Below, piece by piece: positions 52,025 to 63,072 of a DNA stretch of 64,000 nt. This DNA comes from Butyrivibrio hungatei DSM 14810 (GTDB lineage Bacteria; Bacillota; Clostridia; Lachnospirales; Lachnospiraceae): contig NZ_FRDH01000003.1 in the NCBI RefSeq assembly GCF_900143205.1, positions 372,001-436,000 of the forward strand, read 5' to 3'. A program made the position numbers and the translations under genes. Position 1 is the stretch's first letter. Every line of letters starts with the position of its first letter. The notes under the pieces are model-generated. The model made no database searches, had not been told where the DNA came from, and saw only the letters and a program-made list of their open reading frames with translations.

Positions 52025-53320
52025 TTACTTCATAAGCAGGTTTGGAAGGAACATGCTTATTTCAGGTATAAATGTAAGCAGTAAAAGAACTAAGATCATG
52101 CAAAGATAAAATGGTAATGTTGCCTTTACTACTTTTTCCATCTTAACCTTACCAACTGCAGATCCAATGAAAAGAACTGCACCTACAGGAGGTGTAAGAA
52201 GTCCGATACCACAGTTAAGTATGATCATTATACCAAACTGAATTGGATTGATACCAATTGATGTTGCAATTGGAAGAAGGATAGGTGTTGCAATCAGGAT
52301 GATTGGAGCCATATCCATGATACATCCAAGTACCAAAAGAATAAGGTTAAGTAAAAGTGCTATAAGAACTGGATTTCTTGTAAGTCCAATTATAGCATTA
52401 GCAGCAATATCTGGAACATGAAGTGTTGTAAGGCAATATCCAAAGATACTTGATGTAGAGATAAGAATAAGCACGATTGATAGTGTGTCAACGCATGACT
52501 CAAGTGTTTTCCATACACCTTTCCAATCAAGTCCCTTATAGATGAATACGCTTACGATAAGGCTATAGATAACGGCTACGGCAGCTGACTCAGTTGCTGT
52601 GAATACACCACCTACTACGCCTACTACTACGATGATAACTGCTGCAAGAGCCCAGAATGAAGTTCCAAGCTGCTTAACAAATGCTTTGATGCTGAATGGT
52701 TTTCCCTTAGGATAATTGCGCTTCTTGGAAATAATATAAGAGCCGACCATAAGAGAAAGTGCAAGGAGTGCTCCTGGAACATATCCAGCAAGGAACAGGC
52801 TTCCTACAGAAACTCCACCAGCACTCATAGCATAAATTACCATGTTATGAGAAGGAGGAACAAGGAGTCCTTCGCAAGAAGATGTAATTGTTACGGCTGT
52901 TGAGAAATCATCGTCGTAACCCTGCTCAACCATCATAGGAATAAGGATACTTCCAAGTGAAGCAGTATCTGCAGCTGCTGATCCTGAAATTCCACCAAAG
53001 AAGTAGGATGCCACAATGTTAACCATGGCCATACCACCTGTCATCCAACCTACACAAGCATCCGCCAATGCAATAAGTTTTTCAGAGATACCACCCTGTC
53101 CCATGAGGCATCCCATGGTAATAAAGAACGGAACGGCCATAAGAGAGAAAGAACTGATACCCTTAACCATCTGCTGACAAACTGTTGTAAGTGGAAGTCC
53201 CTGATAAAGAAGACAGAGGATAGATGATAAAGCAACCGCGTAAGCAATCTGGAATCTTAAAAATATCATTACTAAGAAGCTAATAAGCAAAATAGCAATA
53301 GCAGTAGAATTAACGGTCAT
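52025..53320 (-). CDS. dctM: TRAP transporter large permease subunit
   Basis: A protein of 431 residues with about 12 helices. GISSFSLMAVPFFITMGCLMGQGGISEKLIALAD and GGISGSAAADTASLGSILIPMMVEQGYD are DctM signatures, and NCGIGLLTPPVGAVLFIGSAV closes the family. Na+-driven uptake of an organic or sugar acid with DctP and DctQ. Its start touches the dctQ stop. Confidence 0.94.
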   Translation of the reverse strand: MTVNSTAIAILLISFLVMIFLRFQIAYAVALSSILCLLYQGLPLTTVCQQMVKGISSFSLMAVPFFITMGCLMGQGGISEKLIALADACVGWMTGGMAMVNIVASYFFGGISGSAAADTASLGSILIPMMVEQGYDDDFSTAVTITSSCEGLLVPPSHNMVIYAMSAGGVSVGSLFLAGYVPGALLALSLMVGSYIISKKRNYPKGKPFSIKAFVKQLGTSFWALAAVIIVVVGVVGGVFTATESAAVAVIYSLIVSVFIYKGLDWKGVWKTLESCVDTLSIVLILISTSSIFGYCLTTLHVPDIAANAIIGLTRNPVLIALLLNLILLVLGCIMDMAPIILIATPILLPIATSIGINPIQFGIMIILNCGIGLLTPPVGAVLFIGSAVGKVKMEKVVKATLPFYLCMILVLLLLTFIPEISMFLPNLLMK

Positions 53321-53844
53321 TATTTATCCTCCTCCTTTATAAAGAAACCTTTGATGTGGTTATAGATTGCCTCAAGCTGAAAAACGATCATGGCAAATCC
53401 AGCCACAGGAATTGGAAAATACATCCAAAACCTTGATAACTTTGGAAGAGAAACGTAAGATCCCTTGCTACCGATTGTTGAAGCATACTTCCAACCAACA
53501 ATGAGCATTACAAATGCAAGGAATAAAATACATAAGTCTGAAAGCAAATCTAAAATCTTAATTACTTGTTTAGGTAGATATCTATCAAATGCAGTCATAC
53601 GAATATGAGCACCGCGTCTGATTGCAAGTGCAGCTGATATAACAGCCATGTAAGCCATAAGTGTAAGGACAACCTCTTCACTCCAAGATGGATCTGGAAT
53701 GAAAGAAACATATCTTCCAAGAACACTCATGCTGGTGATCAGAATGTCTGTCACCAGCAAGAGTTTACATACAAATAGCATTACTTTATAAGTAATATCG
53801 TATACAGGTTTGATCTTATCTACCGCTTTGAAGAAAGAATTCAT
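53320..53844 (-). CDS. dctQ: TRAP transporter small permease subunit
   Basis: A protein of 174 residues with four helices. PSWSEEVVLTLMAYMAVISAALAIRRGAHIRMTAFDRYLP is the DctQ core. It scaffolds the large subunit. It lies 38 bases after dctP, in the order receptor, small subunit, large subunit. Confidence 0.93.
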   Translation of the reverse strand: MNSFFKAVDKIKPVYDITYKVMLFVCKLLLVTDILITSMSVLGRYVSFIPDPSWSEEVVLTLMAYMAVISAALAIRRGAHIRMTAFDRYLPKQVIKILDLLSDLCILFLAFVMLIVGWKYASTIGSKGSYVSLPKLSRFWMYFPIPVAGFAMIVFQLEAIYNHIKGFFIKEEDK

Positions 53845-53882
53845 AGTACCTCTTTTCTATAAAACGGTTTGATAAAGTTTAA

Positions 53883-54971
53883 TTATTTCATGTCAACGAT
53901 CTTCTGGTAGTAATCCTCAAGGCCCTTAATGTTCTCTTCGATTACAGGCTTAACAGCTTCCTGCCAAGGTGTGATGTCATCAACTTCGATGATTGTTACA
54001 CCGTCAGCCTTGAGCTGCTCAAGTACTTCGTTCTCTTTCTCTTCTGAGATTGAACGGTTGTACTCAGATGCTGCCTTACCAGCCTCAACGAGGATATCCT
54101 GCTGCTCAGGTGTGAGCTTGTTCCAAGCCTCATCTGTGATAACAACCTGGATAGCACCAAGTGTATGGCCATCAAGGATCATGTATGGAGCAACTTCTGG
54201 GAATGCGTTTGACTTATAGTTAGCGATTGGCTGCTCAGCTGCATCAACTACACCAGTCTGAAGTGCACTGTAAAGCTCACCGAAAGCAACTACTGTAGGG
54301 TTAGCGCCAAGGCCTTCAACAAGACCATTCATAACAGGGTCGTTAGATACACGGATCTTCATGCCCTTGAATGACTCAATACCTGTGATCTCGTTAACTG
54401 TGAAGAAATGACGGAAACCTTCCTCACCATAGAAGAGACCTCTTACACCACTACCATTTTCTGAAGATTCCTGAAGGAATTCCTGAGCAAGGTCTGATGT
54501 AGCGAAGTTCCAGAAATGATCACGGCTTGTGAAAATGTATGGAAGTGAAAGAAGCATTGACTTCTGTCCGCCGTATGGTGTAAGAGCGAAAGCAGAGATA
54601 CGAGACATATCAATTGTTCCGCCACCACCAAGCATTGTGTCAAGTACGTCGTTCTCTGAACCAAGAACACCACTTGCCTGAAGGTCAATGGTGATAGATC
54701 CATTTGATCTAGCCTCAACTTCTTCCTTGAACTTCAGATCTGTCATACCAACAATAGTATCAAGAGGGTTAACCTCAGCCATTACAAGAGTAATAGCATC
54801 TGCTGCAGGAGTAACTGCCTCAGCTGAATCAGCTGCAGGAGCCTCTGCTGTCTCTTCCTGTGTCTCTGCTGCAGGTGTCTCTGCAGGAGCTTCAGGAGCC
54901 TGAACGCCACATGCTGTCATTGAAAGAACAACAGCTGCTGTCATTAATACTGATACAAATCTTTTTTTCAT
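53883..54971 (-). CDS. dctP: TRAP transporter receptor lipoprotein
   Basis: A protein of 362 residues. Signal with lipobox SMTAC (Cys about 21), an Ala/Glu/Pro linker (22-58), then the DctP fold: GMTDLKFKEEVEARSNGSITIDLQASGVLGSENDVLDTM and FKGMKIRVSNDPVMNGLVEGLGANPTVVAFGELYSALQTGVVDAAE with the carboxylate Arg. The ligand is probably a uronate or other organic acid; it cannot be read exactly. First gene of the TRAP operon. Confidence 0.93.
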   Translation of the reverse strand: MKKRFVSVLMTAAVVLSMTACGVQAPEAPAETPAAETQEETAEAPAADSAEAVTPAADAITLVMAEVNPLDTIVGMTDLKFKEEVEARSNGSITIDLQASGVLGSENDVLDTMLGGGGTIDMSRISAFALTPYGGQKSMLLSLPYIFTSRDHFWNFATSDLAQEFLQESSENGSGVRGLFYGEEGFRHFFTVNEITGIESFKGMKIRVSNDPVMNGLVEGLGANPTVVAFGELYSALQTGVVDAAEQPIANYKSNAFPEVAPYMILDGHTLGAIQVVITDEAWNKLTPEQQDILVEAGKAASEYNRSISEEKENEVLEQLKADGVTIIEVDDITPWQEAVKPVIEENIKGLEDYYQKIVDMK

Positions 54972-55007
54972 TTTTCAAATAACCTCCCTTTTGAATAAAA
55001 AAAAATA

Positions 55008-55039
55008 ATGACAATTGTCTTATCGACAATGTCATTATA
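55008..55039 (-). promoter_or_regulatory. dctP operon promoter with palindrome over the start site
   Basis: TATAAT (55039-55034) has no good -35, suggesting activator dependence. Immediately downstream, ATGACAATTGTC (55008-55019) mirrors GACAATGTCAT (55025-55035), so the dyad covers the expected start site near 55027 and could be an operator or a 5' hairpin. Confidence 0.55.
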
Positions 55040-55140
55040 AATTAGCGTTAGGCCATATAAAATCGGACATATTTAGCATGGCATAGCACATTTTTAACAC
55101 ATAAAAAAGCATGAATCCGGAGGAATTTCCTAATATATTA

Positions 55141-55172
55141 AAAAAGACTGCCGTATGCTGTATACGACAGTC
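55141..55172 (-). terminator. Terminator of the spc-infA operon
   Basis: GACTGTCGTAT / ATACGGCAGTC with a short loop, followed by TTTTTTA on the minus strand, 14 bases after the infA stop. It closes the ribosomal operon before the inserted block. Confidence 0.88.
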
Positions 55173-55185
55173 AGTAAGATCTTAA

Positions 55186-55404
55186 TTACTTATCTCTCCA
55201 GATGATTCTACCCTTTGTGAGATCATAAGGTGAAAGTTCAAGAGTAACCTTATCTCCTGGTAAAATTCTAATAAAGTTCTGACGAAGCTTACCGCTGATA
55301 TGAGCAAGTACAACGTGTCCGTTCTCAAGCTCTACCTGGAACATTGTGTTAGGAAGCTTCTCAATAACCTTTCCTTCAATTTCAATTACATCAGCCTTTG
55401 ACAT
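55186..55404 (-). CDS. infA: Translation initiation factor IF-1
   Basis: An OB-fold protein of 72 residues: [65 protein letters not shown]. It binds the A site during initiation. It follows map by 21 bases and is the last gene before the terminator; rpmJ, usually next, is 20 kb away. Confidence 0.98.
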   Translation of the reverse strand: MSKADVIEIEGKVIEKLPNTMFQVELENGHVVLAHISGKLRQNFIRILPGDKVTLELSPYDLTKGRIIWRDK

Positions 55405-55425
55405 CTTTATCCTCCTACTTAACTA

Positions 55426-56848
<1,423 letters not shown>

Positions 56849-56857
56849 TTAAACTAG

Positions 56858-56904
56858 AAAGAAGAGGCTCCAGGGCTACTAGAAGCCCCGTAACCTCTTT
56901 TTTT
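56858..56904. other. Hairpin between secY and adk
   Basis: GGGGCTTCTAGTAGCCC inside an AAGAGG/CCTCTT stem. A T run follows only in the plus direction, so in the minus-strand operon it is at most an attenuator or processing site. Confidence 0.5.
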
Positions 56905-56911
56905 CATAAAA

Positions 56912-58231
56912 TCAATCTTCCAGGAAACCTTTGTAATTACGTACAAGCATCTGTGATTCGATCTGCTTGATTGTCTCAAGTATAACGCTTACCACGATGA
57001 TAAGGCTGGTTCCACCGAATGAAACCTTCGCACCGAACAAACCATTGAATACGATAGGTAATACGCCAATAATGATAAGGCCGCATGCACCTATGAAAAT
57101 GATGTAGTTCAAAATGCTTGTAAGGTATTCGCTAGTTGGCTTACCTGGTCTGATTCCAGGAATAAATCCGCCCTGCTTCTTCATATTGTCTGCAATCTCA
57201 ATTGGATTAAATGTAATTGATGTGTAGAAATATGCGAAGAATATGAGCAAGAGTATGTATACAACCAAACCAAGTGTATATACAGGGTGATTTGGATTGC
57301 ACCAGTTACTCTGATTTAAAAATGCAACTGCCTTGCCCCAGAATCCTGATCCATTATATCCAACAAGCTGGGTAATAATGATCGGGAACTGGAAAAGTGA
57401 CATTGCAAAAATAATTGGCATAACGCCGGCTGTATTAACCTTGAGAGGAATTTCAGAATGGTTTCCACCGTATGTCTTTCTTCCCTGAATCTTCTTAGCA
57501 TACTGAACAGGAATTCTACGCTCAGCGCCGTTAAGAAGAACTACCAATACAACCATAAAGATAATAACCGCAATAATAACTATTGCTGATACTACTCCCC
57601 TTGCAATAGGCTTTCCGCTCACAAACTGACCGAATAGTGAGCTGATATCTGACGGCATTCTTGAAAGAATGTTGATAGTCAGAACTATTGATATACCGTT
57701 TCCAACCCCATTTTCCGTGATTCTTTCACCAATCCACATCAGGAATGCACTACCAGCTGTGAGTGCTGCAACAATCTGAACTACAAGGAATGGATTCTGT
57801 GAAGTAAGGAATCCTGTGTTCCTGTAAAAGCCGACTGCCATGGCTATTGATTCGATAAGAGCTAAAGCTACAGTGATATATCTTGTAAGCTTTGTAAGCT
57901 TCTTTCTTCCATCTTCGCCATCCTTCTGCCACTCCTCAAACTTAGGAATAGCAATTGTAAGGAGCTGAATGATAATGGAAGAAGTGATATATGGTGTGAT
58001 ATTGAGTGCCAAGATTGACATGTTCTCAAATGATCCACCAGTGAATCGATTCATAAAACCAAATGCATCACTCTCTGTCAAACCCTGAAACCAGTTCTTA
58101 AAAACTGTTGTATTCATACCTGGAACTGGAATAGCAGATCCAAGTCTGATAAGGGCTAGCATCGCAAGAGTAAATAGAATCTTCATTCTAATTTCTTTGA
58201 CTTTTAATGCATTCATTAGGGACTTAAACAT
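56912..58231 (-). CDS. secY: Protein translocase subunit SecY
   Basis: A protein of 439 residues with ten helices. LALIRLGSAIPVPGMNTTVF, LGINPYIT-like ALNITPYITSSIIIQLL (helix 2 plug region), NGISIVLTINIL, and the C-terminal MLVRNYKGFLED are SecY landmarks. It forms the protein-conducting channel. The ATG overlaps the rplO stop. Confidence 0.98.
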   Translation of the reverse strand: MFKSLMNALKVKEIRMKILFTLAMLALIRLGSAIPVPGMNTTVFKNWFQGLTESDAFGFMNRFTGGSFENMSILALNITPYITSSIIIQLLTIAIPKFEEWQKDGEDGRKKLTKLTRYITVALALIESIAMAVGFYRNTGFLTSQNPFLVVQIVAALTAGSAFLMWIGERITENGVGNGISIVLTINILSRMPSDISSLFGQFVSGKPIARGVVSAIVIIAVIIFMVVLVVLLNGAERRIPVQYAKKIQGRKTYGGNHSEIPLKVNTAGVMPIIFAMSLFQFPIIITQLVGYNGSGFWGKAVAFLNQSNWCNPNHPVYTLGLVVYILLLIFFAYFYTSITFNPIEIADNMKKQGGFIPGIRPGKPTSEYLTSILNYIIFIGACGLIIIGVLPIVFNGLFGAKVSFGGTSLIIVVSVILETIKQIESQMLVRNYKGFLED

Positions 58232-58671
58232 TAGATCACCTCTGTTGTTCCACCAAGTGCCTCGATTTTCTCTTTAGCTGATGCGCTGAACGCATTTGCT
58301 TTAACCGTAAGCTTCTTAGTAAATTCGCCGTTTCCAAGAATCTTAACACCATCAAGCTCTTTCTTGATGATTCCAGCATCCTTAAGTGCCTGAACGTCAA
58401 CAACTGCACCGTTGTCGAATGCTTCAAGTGAGCTTAAGTTGATACCAACAATGTTCTTGTGGTTGATGTTCTTGAAGCCTCTCTTAGGAAGTCTTCTGAA
58501 CAATGGCATCTGACCACCTTCGAAACCAAGTCTTGGAGCTCCTGAACGAGCCTTCTGACCCTTGTGTCCCTTACCAGCAGTCTTGCCGTTTCCTGAACCA
58601 TGTCCACGGCCTCTTCTAAAATTATCGCTCTGTACTGAACCTTCAGCAGGTCTTAAGTTGGATAATTCCAT
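58231..58671 (-). CDS. rplO: 50S ribosomal protein L15
   Basis: A protein of 146 residues: [39 protein letters not shown] and [20 protein letters not shown] late assembly protein of the large subunit. AGGAGG lies before the ATG. Confidence 0.97.
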   Translation of the reverse strand: MELSNLRPAEGSVQSDNFRRGRGHGSGNGKTAGKGHKGQKARSGAPRLGFEGGQMPLFRRLPKRGFKNINHKNIVGINLSSLEAFDNGAVVDVQALKDAGIIKKELDGVKILGNGEFTKKLTVKANAFSASAKEKIEALGGTTEVI

Positions 58672-58690
58672 GATATTCCTCCTTATACAT

Positions 58691-58766
58691 ACTGGGGCTT
58701 ATGCCGCTCAGCGCAGTACACAATATACATTATATACCACTCGCGTACACTTAGAACAGCCCCAGT
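58691..58766 (-). other. Long hairpin in the rpmD-rplO spacer
   Basis: ACTGGGGCT pairs with AGCCCCAGT around an AT-rich interior that holds further pairings. The 123-base spacer is unusual for this compact operon, and no T run follows. Possible translational control or RNA-processing site. Confidence 0.5.
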
Positions 58767-58794
58767 TACAATTAATGTTTCAATTATGTCGAGA

Positions 58795-58983
58795 TTAGAT
58801 CTCTTCTACCTTAACAAGGTGTCTGATCTGCTGAATCTGTCCTCTTGTTGCTGAGTTATCAGGAAGTTCAACAGAACTGTTAAGTTTCTTGAATCCCATT
58901 GATTTTACTGTTGCTACCTGCTTAGGTACAGCGCCAATTGTGGACTTAACCAATGTGATCTTGAGTTTCTTTTCGCTTGCCAT
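58795..58983 (-). CDS. rpmD: 50S ribosomal protein L30
   Basis: A protein of 62 residues: LKITLVKSTIGAVPKQVATVKSMGFKKLNSSVELPDNSATRGQIQQIRHLVKVEE, the full single-domain L30. Placed between rpsE and rplO as usual. Confidence 0.96.
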   Translation of the reverse strand: MASEKKLKITLVKSTIGAVPKQVATVKSMGFKKLNSSVELPDNSATRGQIQQIRHLVKVEEI

Positions 58984-58999
58984 TGATAATATCCTCCTA

Positions 59000-59509
59000 T
59001 TATGCTGTTACTTCTGCAACAGACTTGCCGCGCTTAGCAGCAACTTCTTCAGGTGTCTTTAACTGAGCAAGACCGTTGATTGTTGCATAAACAACGTTCT
59101 GCTTGTTGTTAGAACCAAGTGACTTTGTTCTGATGTTTCTGATACCTGCAAGCTCACATACTGAACGAGCAGGACCACCAGCGATGATACCAGTACCTTC
59201 TGGAGATCTCTTAAGTAATACTTCAGCAGAGCCAAACTTACCTACGAAATCATGTGTAATACTGTTATTCTCGTCAAGAGGTACAGTAATGAGGTTCTTA
59301 GTAGCATCCTCTTTACCCTTACGGATAGCATCTGGGATTTCTGTTGACTTGCCCAGACCAACACCAACGTGTCCGTTGTTATCACCTACTACAACAAGTG
59401 CTGTGAACTTCATGTTACGTCCACCCTTAACAACCTTAGTAACACGCTTGATGGTTACAACTTTATCTGTCAATTCGAGCTGACTAGCATCTACGATTGT
59501 ACGCTTCAT
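59000..59509 (-). CDS. rpsE: 30S ribosomal protein S5
   Basis: A protein of 169 residues: [49 protein letters not shown] (double-stranded RNA-binding part) and [36 protein letters not shown]. Contributes to decoding accuracy and mRNA unwinding. Confidence 0.97.
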   Translation of the reverse strand: MKRTIVDASQLELTDKVVTIKRVTKVVKGGRNMKFTALVVVGDNNGHVGVGLGKSTEIPDAIRKGKEDATKNLITVPLDENNSITHDFVGKFGSAEVLLKRSPEGTGIIAGGPARSVCELAGIRNIRTKSLGSNNKQNVVYATINGLAQLKTPEEVAAKRGKSVAEVTA

Positions 59510-59527
59510 ATTGTGTTTTCTCCCTTC

Positions 59528-59896
59528 TTAGAATTCCAAGCCAGCTTCTCTGGCAGCATCAGCAAGGGCTTTAACCTTACCGTGATAAATATAACCGCCT
59601 CTATCGAATACTACGGCCTTGATACCTTTTTCAATTGCTCTCTTAGCAACTACATCACCGATCTTTGAAGCTGCATCAATGTCATCTGTATTCTTAAGCT
59701 CAGCCTTGATATCTTTTTCAAGAGTTGAAGCAGATACAAGTGTCTTACCAGCTACATCATCAATAACCTGTGCATATACGTGATTATTGCTTCTAAATAC
59801 TGCTAAACGTGGTCTCTCAGCTGTTCCGCTGAAACGATTACGAATCTTCATGTGCTTTTTAACACGAATTTTCTGTCTTGATTCCTTACTAACCAT
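59528..59896 (-). CDS. rplR: 50S ribosomal protein L18
   Basis: A protein of 122 residues: RIRNRFSG-like [31 protein letters not shown] and [28 protein letters not shown]. Binds 5S rRNA together with L5. Confidence 0.97.
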   Translation of the reverse strand: MVSKESRQKIRVKKHMKIRNRFSGTAERPRLAVFRSNNHVYAQVIDDVAGKTLVSASTLEKDIKAELKNTDDIDAASKIGDVVAKRAIEKGIKAVVFDRGGYIYHGKVKALADAAREAGLEF

Positions 59897-59915
59897 TTTG
59901 CACTCTCCTTCTTAA

Positions 59916-60455
59916 TTATTTCTTACCAGTCTTACCAACTTTACGTCTGATAACCTCATCAGCATACTTGATACCCTTGCCCTTATATGGCTCTGGAGCT
60001 CTCTTTTCTCTGATGATTGCAGCGTGCTGTCCAACTGCTTCCTTATCAATTCCCTTAACTGTAATTACCTGACCCTCAACAACTGTCTCGATTCCTTCTG
60101 GATCAACAAGTTCTACTGGGTGAGAATAACCAAGTGTGAGAGAGAGTGTCTTACCATTCTTAGCAGCTCTGTAACCTACACCGTTAACCTCAAGCTTCTT
60201 TTCGTAGCCATCTGTAACACCAACAACCATGTTGTTAAGAAGGCTTCTTGAAAGACCATGTAAAGCCTTTGTCTTTTTCTGATCGTCAGGTCTTTTAACC
60301 TCGATCTGTCCGTCTTCCTGTGAGAAAGAAATCTCAGCTGGGAAAACTCTTGTAAGAGTACCCTTAGGTCCCTTTACAGTCACCTTATTATTTTCTGCAA
60401 CTTCTACTGTTACACCAGCAGGAACTGCGATTGGCATTTTTCCAATTCGTGACAT
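59916..60455 (-). CDS. rplF: 50S ribosomal protein L6
   Basis: A protein of 179 residues with two similar domains: [33 protein letters not shown] and the C-terminal [26 protein letters not shown]. Located near the sarcin-ricin loop. Confidence 0.97.
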   Translation of the reverse strand: MSRIGKMPIAVPAGVTVEVAENNKVTVKGPKGTLTRVFPAEISFSQEDGQIEVKRPDDQKKTKALHGLSRSLLNNMVVGVTDGYEKKLEVNGVGYRAAKNGKTLSLTLGYSHPVELVDPEGIETVVEGQVITVKGIDKEAVGQHAAIIREKRAPEPYKGKGIKYADEVIRRKVGKTGKK

Positions 60456-60470
60456 GCCCGTACCTCCAAT

Positions 60471-60872
60471 TTACCAAATGAATGCAAGAACTTCGCCACC
60501 AACCTGGAGCTCTCTTGCTTTTTTATCAGTTACAACGCCCTGGTTTGTTGAAATAATTGCAATACCAAGTCCGCCTAATACTCTAGGAAGCTCATCCTTG
60601 CCTGCGTATACACGAAGACCAGGCTTTGAGATTCTCTTAAGACCAGTGATAACCTTATCATTTCTGTCAGCACCATACTTAAGAGTGATGTGAAGATTCT
60701 TAAATGCTCCATCTTCTACTACATCAAGCTTCTTAATATAACCTTCCTCAAGAAGAATGTTTGCGATAGCAAGCTTCATCTTTGAAGAAGGAACATCAAC
60801 AGTGTCATGCTTAGCAGTATTTGCGTTACGAATTCTTGTAAGCATATCTGCAATAGGATCGTTCATTGCCAT
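60471..60872 (-). CDS. rpsH: 30S ribosomal protein S8
   Basis: A protein of 133 residues: [43 protein letters not shown] and [35 protein letters not shown] primary 16S binder and, in E. coli, the spc operon repressor. Confidence 0.97.
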   Translation of the reverse strand: MAMNDPIADMLTRIRNANTAKHDTVDVPSSKMKLAIANILLEEGYIKKLDVVEDGAFKNLHITLKYGADRNDKVITGLKRISKPGLRVYAGKDELPRVLGGLGIAIISTNQGVVTDKKARELQVGGEVLAFIW

Positions 60873-61077
60873 TTTAAAATTGCCTCCTTAATTATTATTG
60901 CTTCGCCTTACTACTCCCCGAATTGAGCAGAGACACGAAGCCGCAATGCGCATTTAATGTTTCTAAATTTCTGTGACCTCCATCCCAGGTCACAAGGAAG
61001 TTCTGCTCTCGGGCTACGCCCTCGCCAGAACAAACTAGTACGCTAAGCTCGTGAAAAACCTCGCTAAGCGATTAGTT
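60873..61077 (-). other. Structured 205-base spacer between rpsN and rpsH
   Basis: It contains two clear hairpins, GTGACCT/AGGTCAC (60973-60993) and GTTCTG...CAGAAC (61000-61031), without a T run and without a gene. Because S8 often controls the spc operon, a site ahead of rpsH could be regulatory; this is speculative. Confidence 0.5.
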
Positions 61078-61263
61078 TTACCAAGATGCTTTACGAACAC
61101 CAGGAATCTCGCCCTTATATGCAAGTTCACGGAAGCAAATTCTGCAGATTCCGTACTTTCTAAGATATGCATGAGGACGACCGCAGATCTTACAACGATT
61201 ATAAGCACGTGTAGAGAACTTTGGTTTCATCTGCTGTTTAACCTTCATGGATAATTTAGCCAT
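61078..61263 (-). CDS. rpsN: 30S ribosomal protein S14, zinc-binding type Z
   Basis: A protein of 61 residues: [39 protein letters not shown], with two CxxC pairs that bind zinc. This short form is typical of Gram-positives and is normally encoded here. Confidence 0.97.
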   Translation of the reverse strand: MAKLSMKVKQQMKPKFSTRAYNRCKICGRPHAYLRKYGICRICFRELAYKGEIPGVRKASW

Positions 61264-61281
61264 GTGTCTTATTCCCTCCTA

Positions 61282-61821
61282 TTACTTTGCAAAAGGCATA
61301 TTGAACAGTGTAAGAAGCTCACGAGCCTCTTCATCTGTCTTAGCTGTTGTTGTGAAAATGATGTCCATACCTCTTGTTTTGTCAATCTTATCGTACTCGA
61401 TCTCAGGGAAGATAAGCTGCTCTTTGATACCAAGAGCGTAGTTACCTCTACCATCGAATGAGTTAGGATTGATTCCTCTGAAGTCACGTACACGAGGAAG
61501 AGCAAGGTTTACAAGACGATCAAGGAAATCGTACATCTTGTCACCACGGAGTGTTACTTTACATCCAATTGGCATACCCTCTCTTAACTTGAAGTTAGCG
61601 ATTGACTTCTTAGCCTTTGTGTAAACAGGCTTCTGGCCTGAAATAATAGCCATATCGTTTGCAGCGTTCTCAAGAAGCTTTGCGTTCTCCTTAGCTTCTC
61701 CTACTGCCATATTGATAACGATCTTGTCGAGCTTTGGAACTTCCATTACGTTCTTGTAACCGAACTTCTTTGTCATAGCATCAACGATCTCGTTTTTGTA
61801 TAAATCCTTATATCTACTCAA
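61282..61821 (-). CDS. rplE: 50S ribosomal protein L5
   Basis: A protein of 179 residues: [30 protein letters not shown] and [40 protein letters not shown]. Binds 5S rRNA and the P-site tRNA. Confidence 0.97.
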   Translation of the reverse strand: MSRYKDLYKNEIVDAMTKKFGYKNVMEVPKLDKIVINMAVGEAKENAKLLENAANDMAIISGQKPVYTKAKKSIANFKLREGMPIGCKVTLRGDKMYDFLDRLVNLALPRVRDFRGINPNSFDGRGNYALGIKEQLIFPEIEYDKIDKTRGMDIIFTTTAKTDEEARELLTLFNMPFAK

Positions 61822-61843
61822 CGCTTAATACCTCCTTCCTAAA

Positions 61844-62173
61844 TTAGTCGATAACCTCACCAGTCTTTTTAGCGATGCGGTTCTTCTTTACAACCTTACC
61901 ATTATCATCCTTTTCAACCTTGAAACCGATTTTAGTAGGCTGTCCGTTATGAAGATACACAACGTTTGAGATATCAAGAGCAGCTTCGCGCTCTACAATA
62001 CCGCCATTAGGATTCTTTGCAGAAGGCTTCTCGTGCTTTGTAACCTTGTTAAGGCCCTCAACAACTACCTTTCCGTTCTTTACATCAACAGAAAGAACTT
62101 TTCCTTCTTTATCGATTTCTCTTCCGGCGATAACTCTTACCATATCACCCTTCTTAATCTTACTAGTTGACAT
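61844..62173 (-). CDS. rplX: 50S ribosomal protein L24
   Basis: A KOW-domain protein of 109 residues: KIKKGDMVRVIAGREIDKEGKVLSVDVKNGKVVVEGLNKVTKHEKPS, an assembly initiator of the large subunit. The C-terminus KVEKDDNGKVVKKNRIAKKTGEVID is normal. Confidence 0.97.
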   Translation of the reverse strand: MSTSKIKKGDMVRVIAGREIDKEGKVLSVDVKNGKVVVEGLNKVTKHEKPSAKNPNGGIVEREAALDISNVVYLHNGQPTKIGFKVEKDDNGKVVKKNRIAKKTGEVID

Positions 62174-62185
62174 CTGGGCGCCTCC

Positions 62186-62554
62186 TTATAATACTTCAGG
62201 AGCAAGAGAAAGAATCTTCATGAATTTCTTCTCACGAAGCTCTCTAGCTACTGGTCCAAAAATACGTGTTCCCTTAGGCGTACCATCTTCATTGATAACA
62301 ACAGCAGCGTTCTCATCAAATCTGATGTAGGAACCGTCCTTACGACGTGTCTCTTTAACAGTACGAACGACAACAGCCTTAACAACGTCACCCTTCTTTA
62401 CAACTCCACCGGGTGTTGCTTCTTTAACTGAAGCAACGATTGTGTCGCCGATTCTCGCATATCTTCTTGTAGATCCACCCATAACACGGATTGTAAGAAG
62501 CTCTTTAGCACCTGTGTTATCAGCGACTCTAAGTCTACTTTCCTGCTGAATCAT
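62186..62554 (-). CDS. rplN: 50S ribosomal protein L14
   Basis: A protein of 122 residues: [65 protein letters not shown]. Sits at the subunit interface. Confidence 0.98.
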   Translation of the reverse strand: MIQQESRLRVADNTGAKELLTIRVMGGSTRRYARIGDTIVASVKEATPGGVVKKGDVVKAVVVRTVKETRRKDGSYIRFDENAAVVINEDGTPKGTRIFGPVARELREKKFMKILSLAPEVL

Positions 62555-62575
62555 GATATTTCTCCTTTTTTTGTA

Positions 62576-62830
62576 TTACTTTGCACGTTCAATTATGGAT
62601 ACAAGTCTCCATCTCTTATCCTTGGAGATAGGCTTTGTCTCCATTACCTTAACTGTGTCACCAATACGGCACTCATTGTTCTCGTCATGAGCCTTAAGCT
62701 TGTAAGTTCTCTTTACGATCTTCTTGTAAAGAGGATGCTTAACATGGTCCTCAATGGAAACTGTGATGGTTTTGTCCATCTTATCGCTTGTTACTTTTCC
62801 AACACGCGTTTTTCTTAAATTTCTTTCCAC
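62576..62830 (-). CDS. rpsQ: 30S ribosomal protein S17
   Basis: A protein of 84 residues starting at GTG (62830): [55 protein letters not shown] precedes this GTG, and the frame upstream to 62857 adds residues foreign to S17, so GTG is preferred over the earlier ATG. Confidence 0.95.
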   Translation of the reverse strand: MERNLRKTRVGKVTSDKMDKTITVSIEDHVKHPLYKKIVKRTYKLKAHDENNECRIGDTVKVMETKPISKDKRWRLVSIIERAK

Positions 62831-62862
62831 GATCTTTTCTCCTTTTAGATTAGACAAAGGTA

Positions 62863-63072
62863 TTAGTTAGCTGCCTTTGCGTTCTGTGTGATTACAGTCT
62901 GGATTCTTGCAATATTTCTTCTTACTTCTTTAATTCTTGCTGTATTATCCAACTGGTTTGTAGCGTTCTGGAATTTTAAGTTGAAAAGTTCCTTCTTAGC
63001 TGATACAAGCTCAGTCTGAAGCTCATCAGCTGACTTAGCCTTCAACTCATCTACATACTTATTAGTTTTCAT
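62863..63072 (-). CDS. rpmC: 50S ribosomal protein L29
   Basis: A protein of 69 residues: [60 protein letters not shown]. The ATG at 63072 lies inside the last codons of rplP (11-base overlap), so translation is coupled. A longer upstream frame is only rplP read out of phase. Confidence 0.96.
   Translation of the reverse strand: MKTNKYVDELKAKSADELQTELVSAKKELFNLKFQNATNQLDNTARIKEVRRNIARIQTVITQNAKAAN

Noticed and set aside
56858-56904. Terminator splitting secY from adk-map-infA
   Set aside because: In the direction of transcription the hairpin is not followed by a T run; the T run lies on the opposite side.
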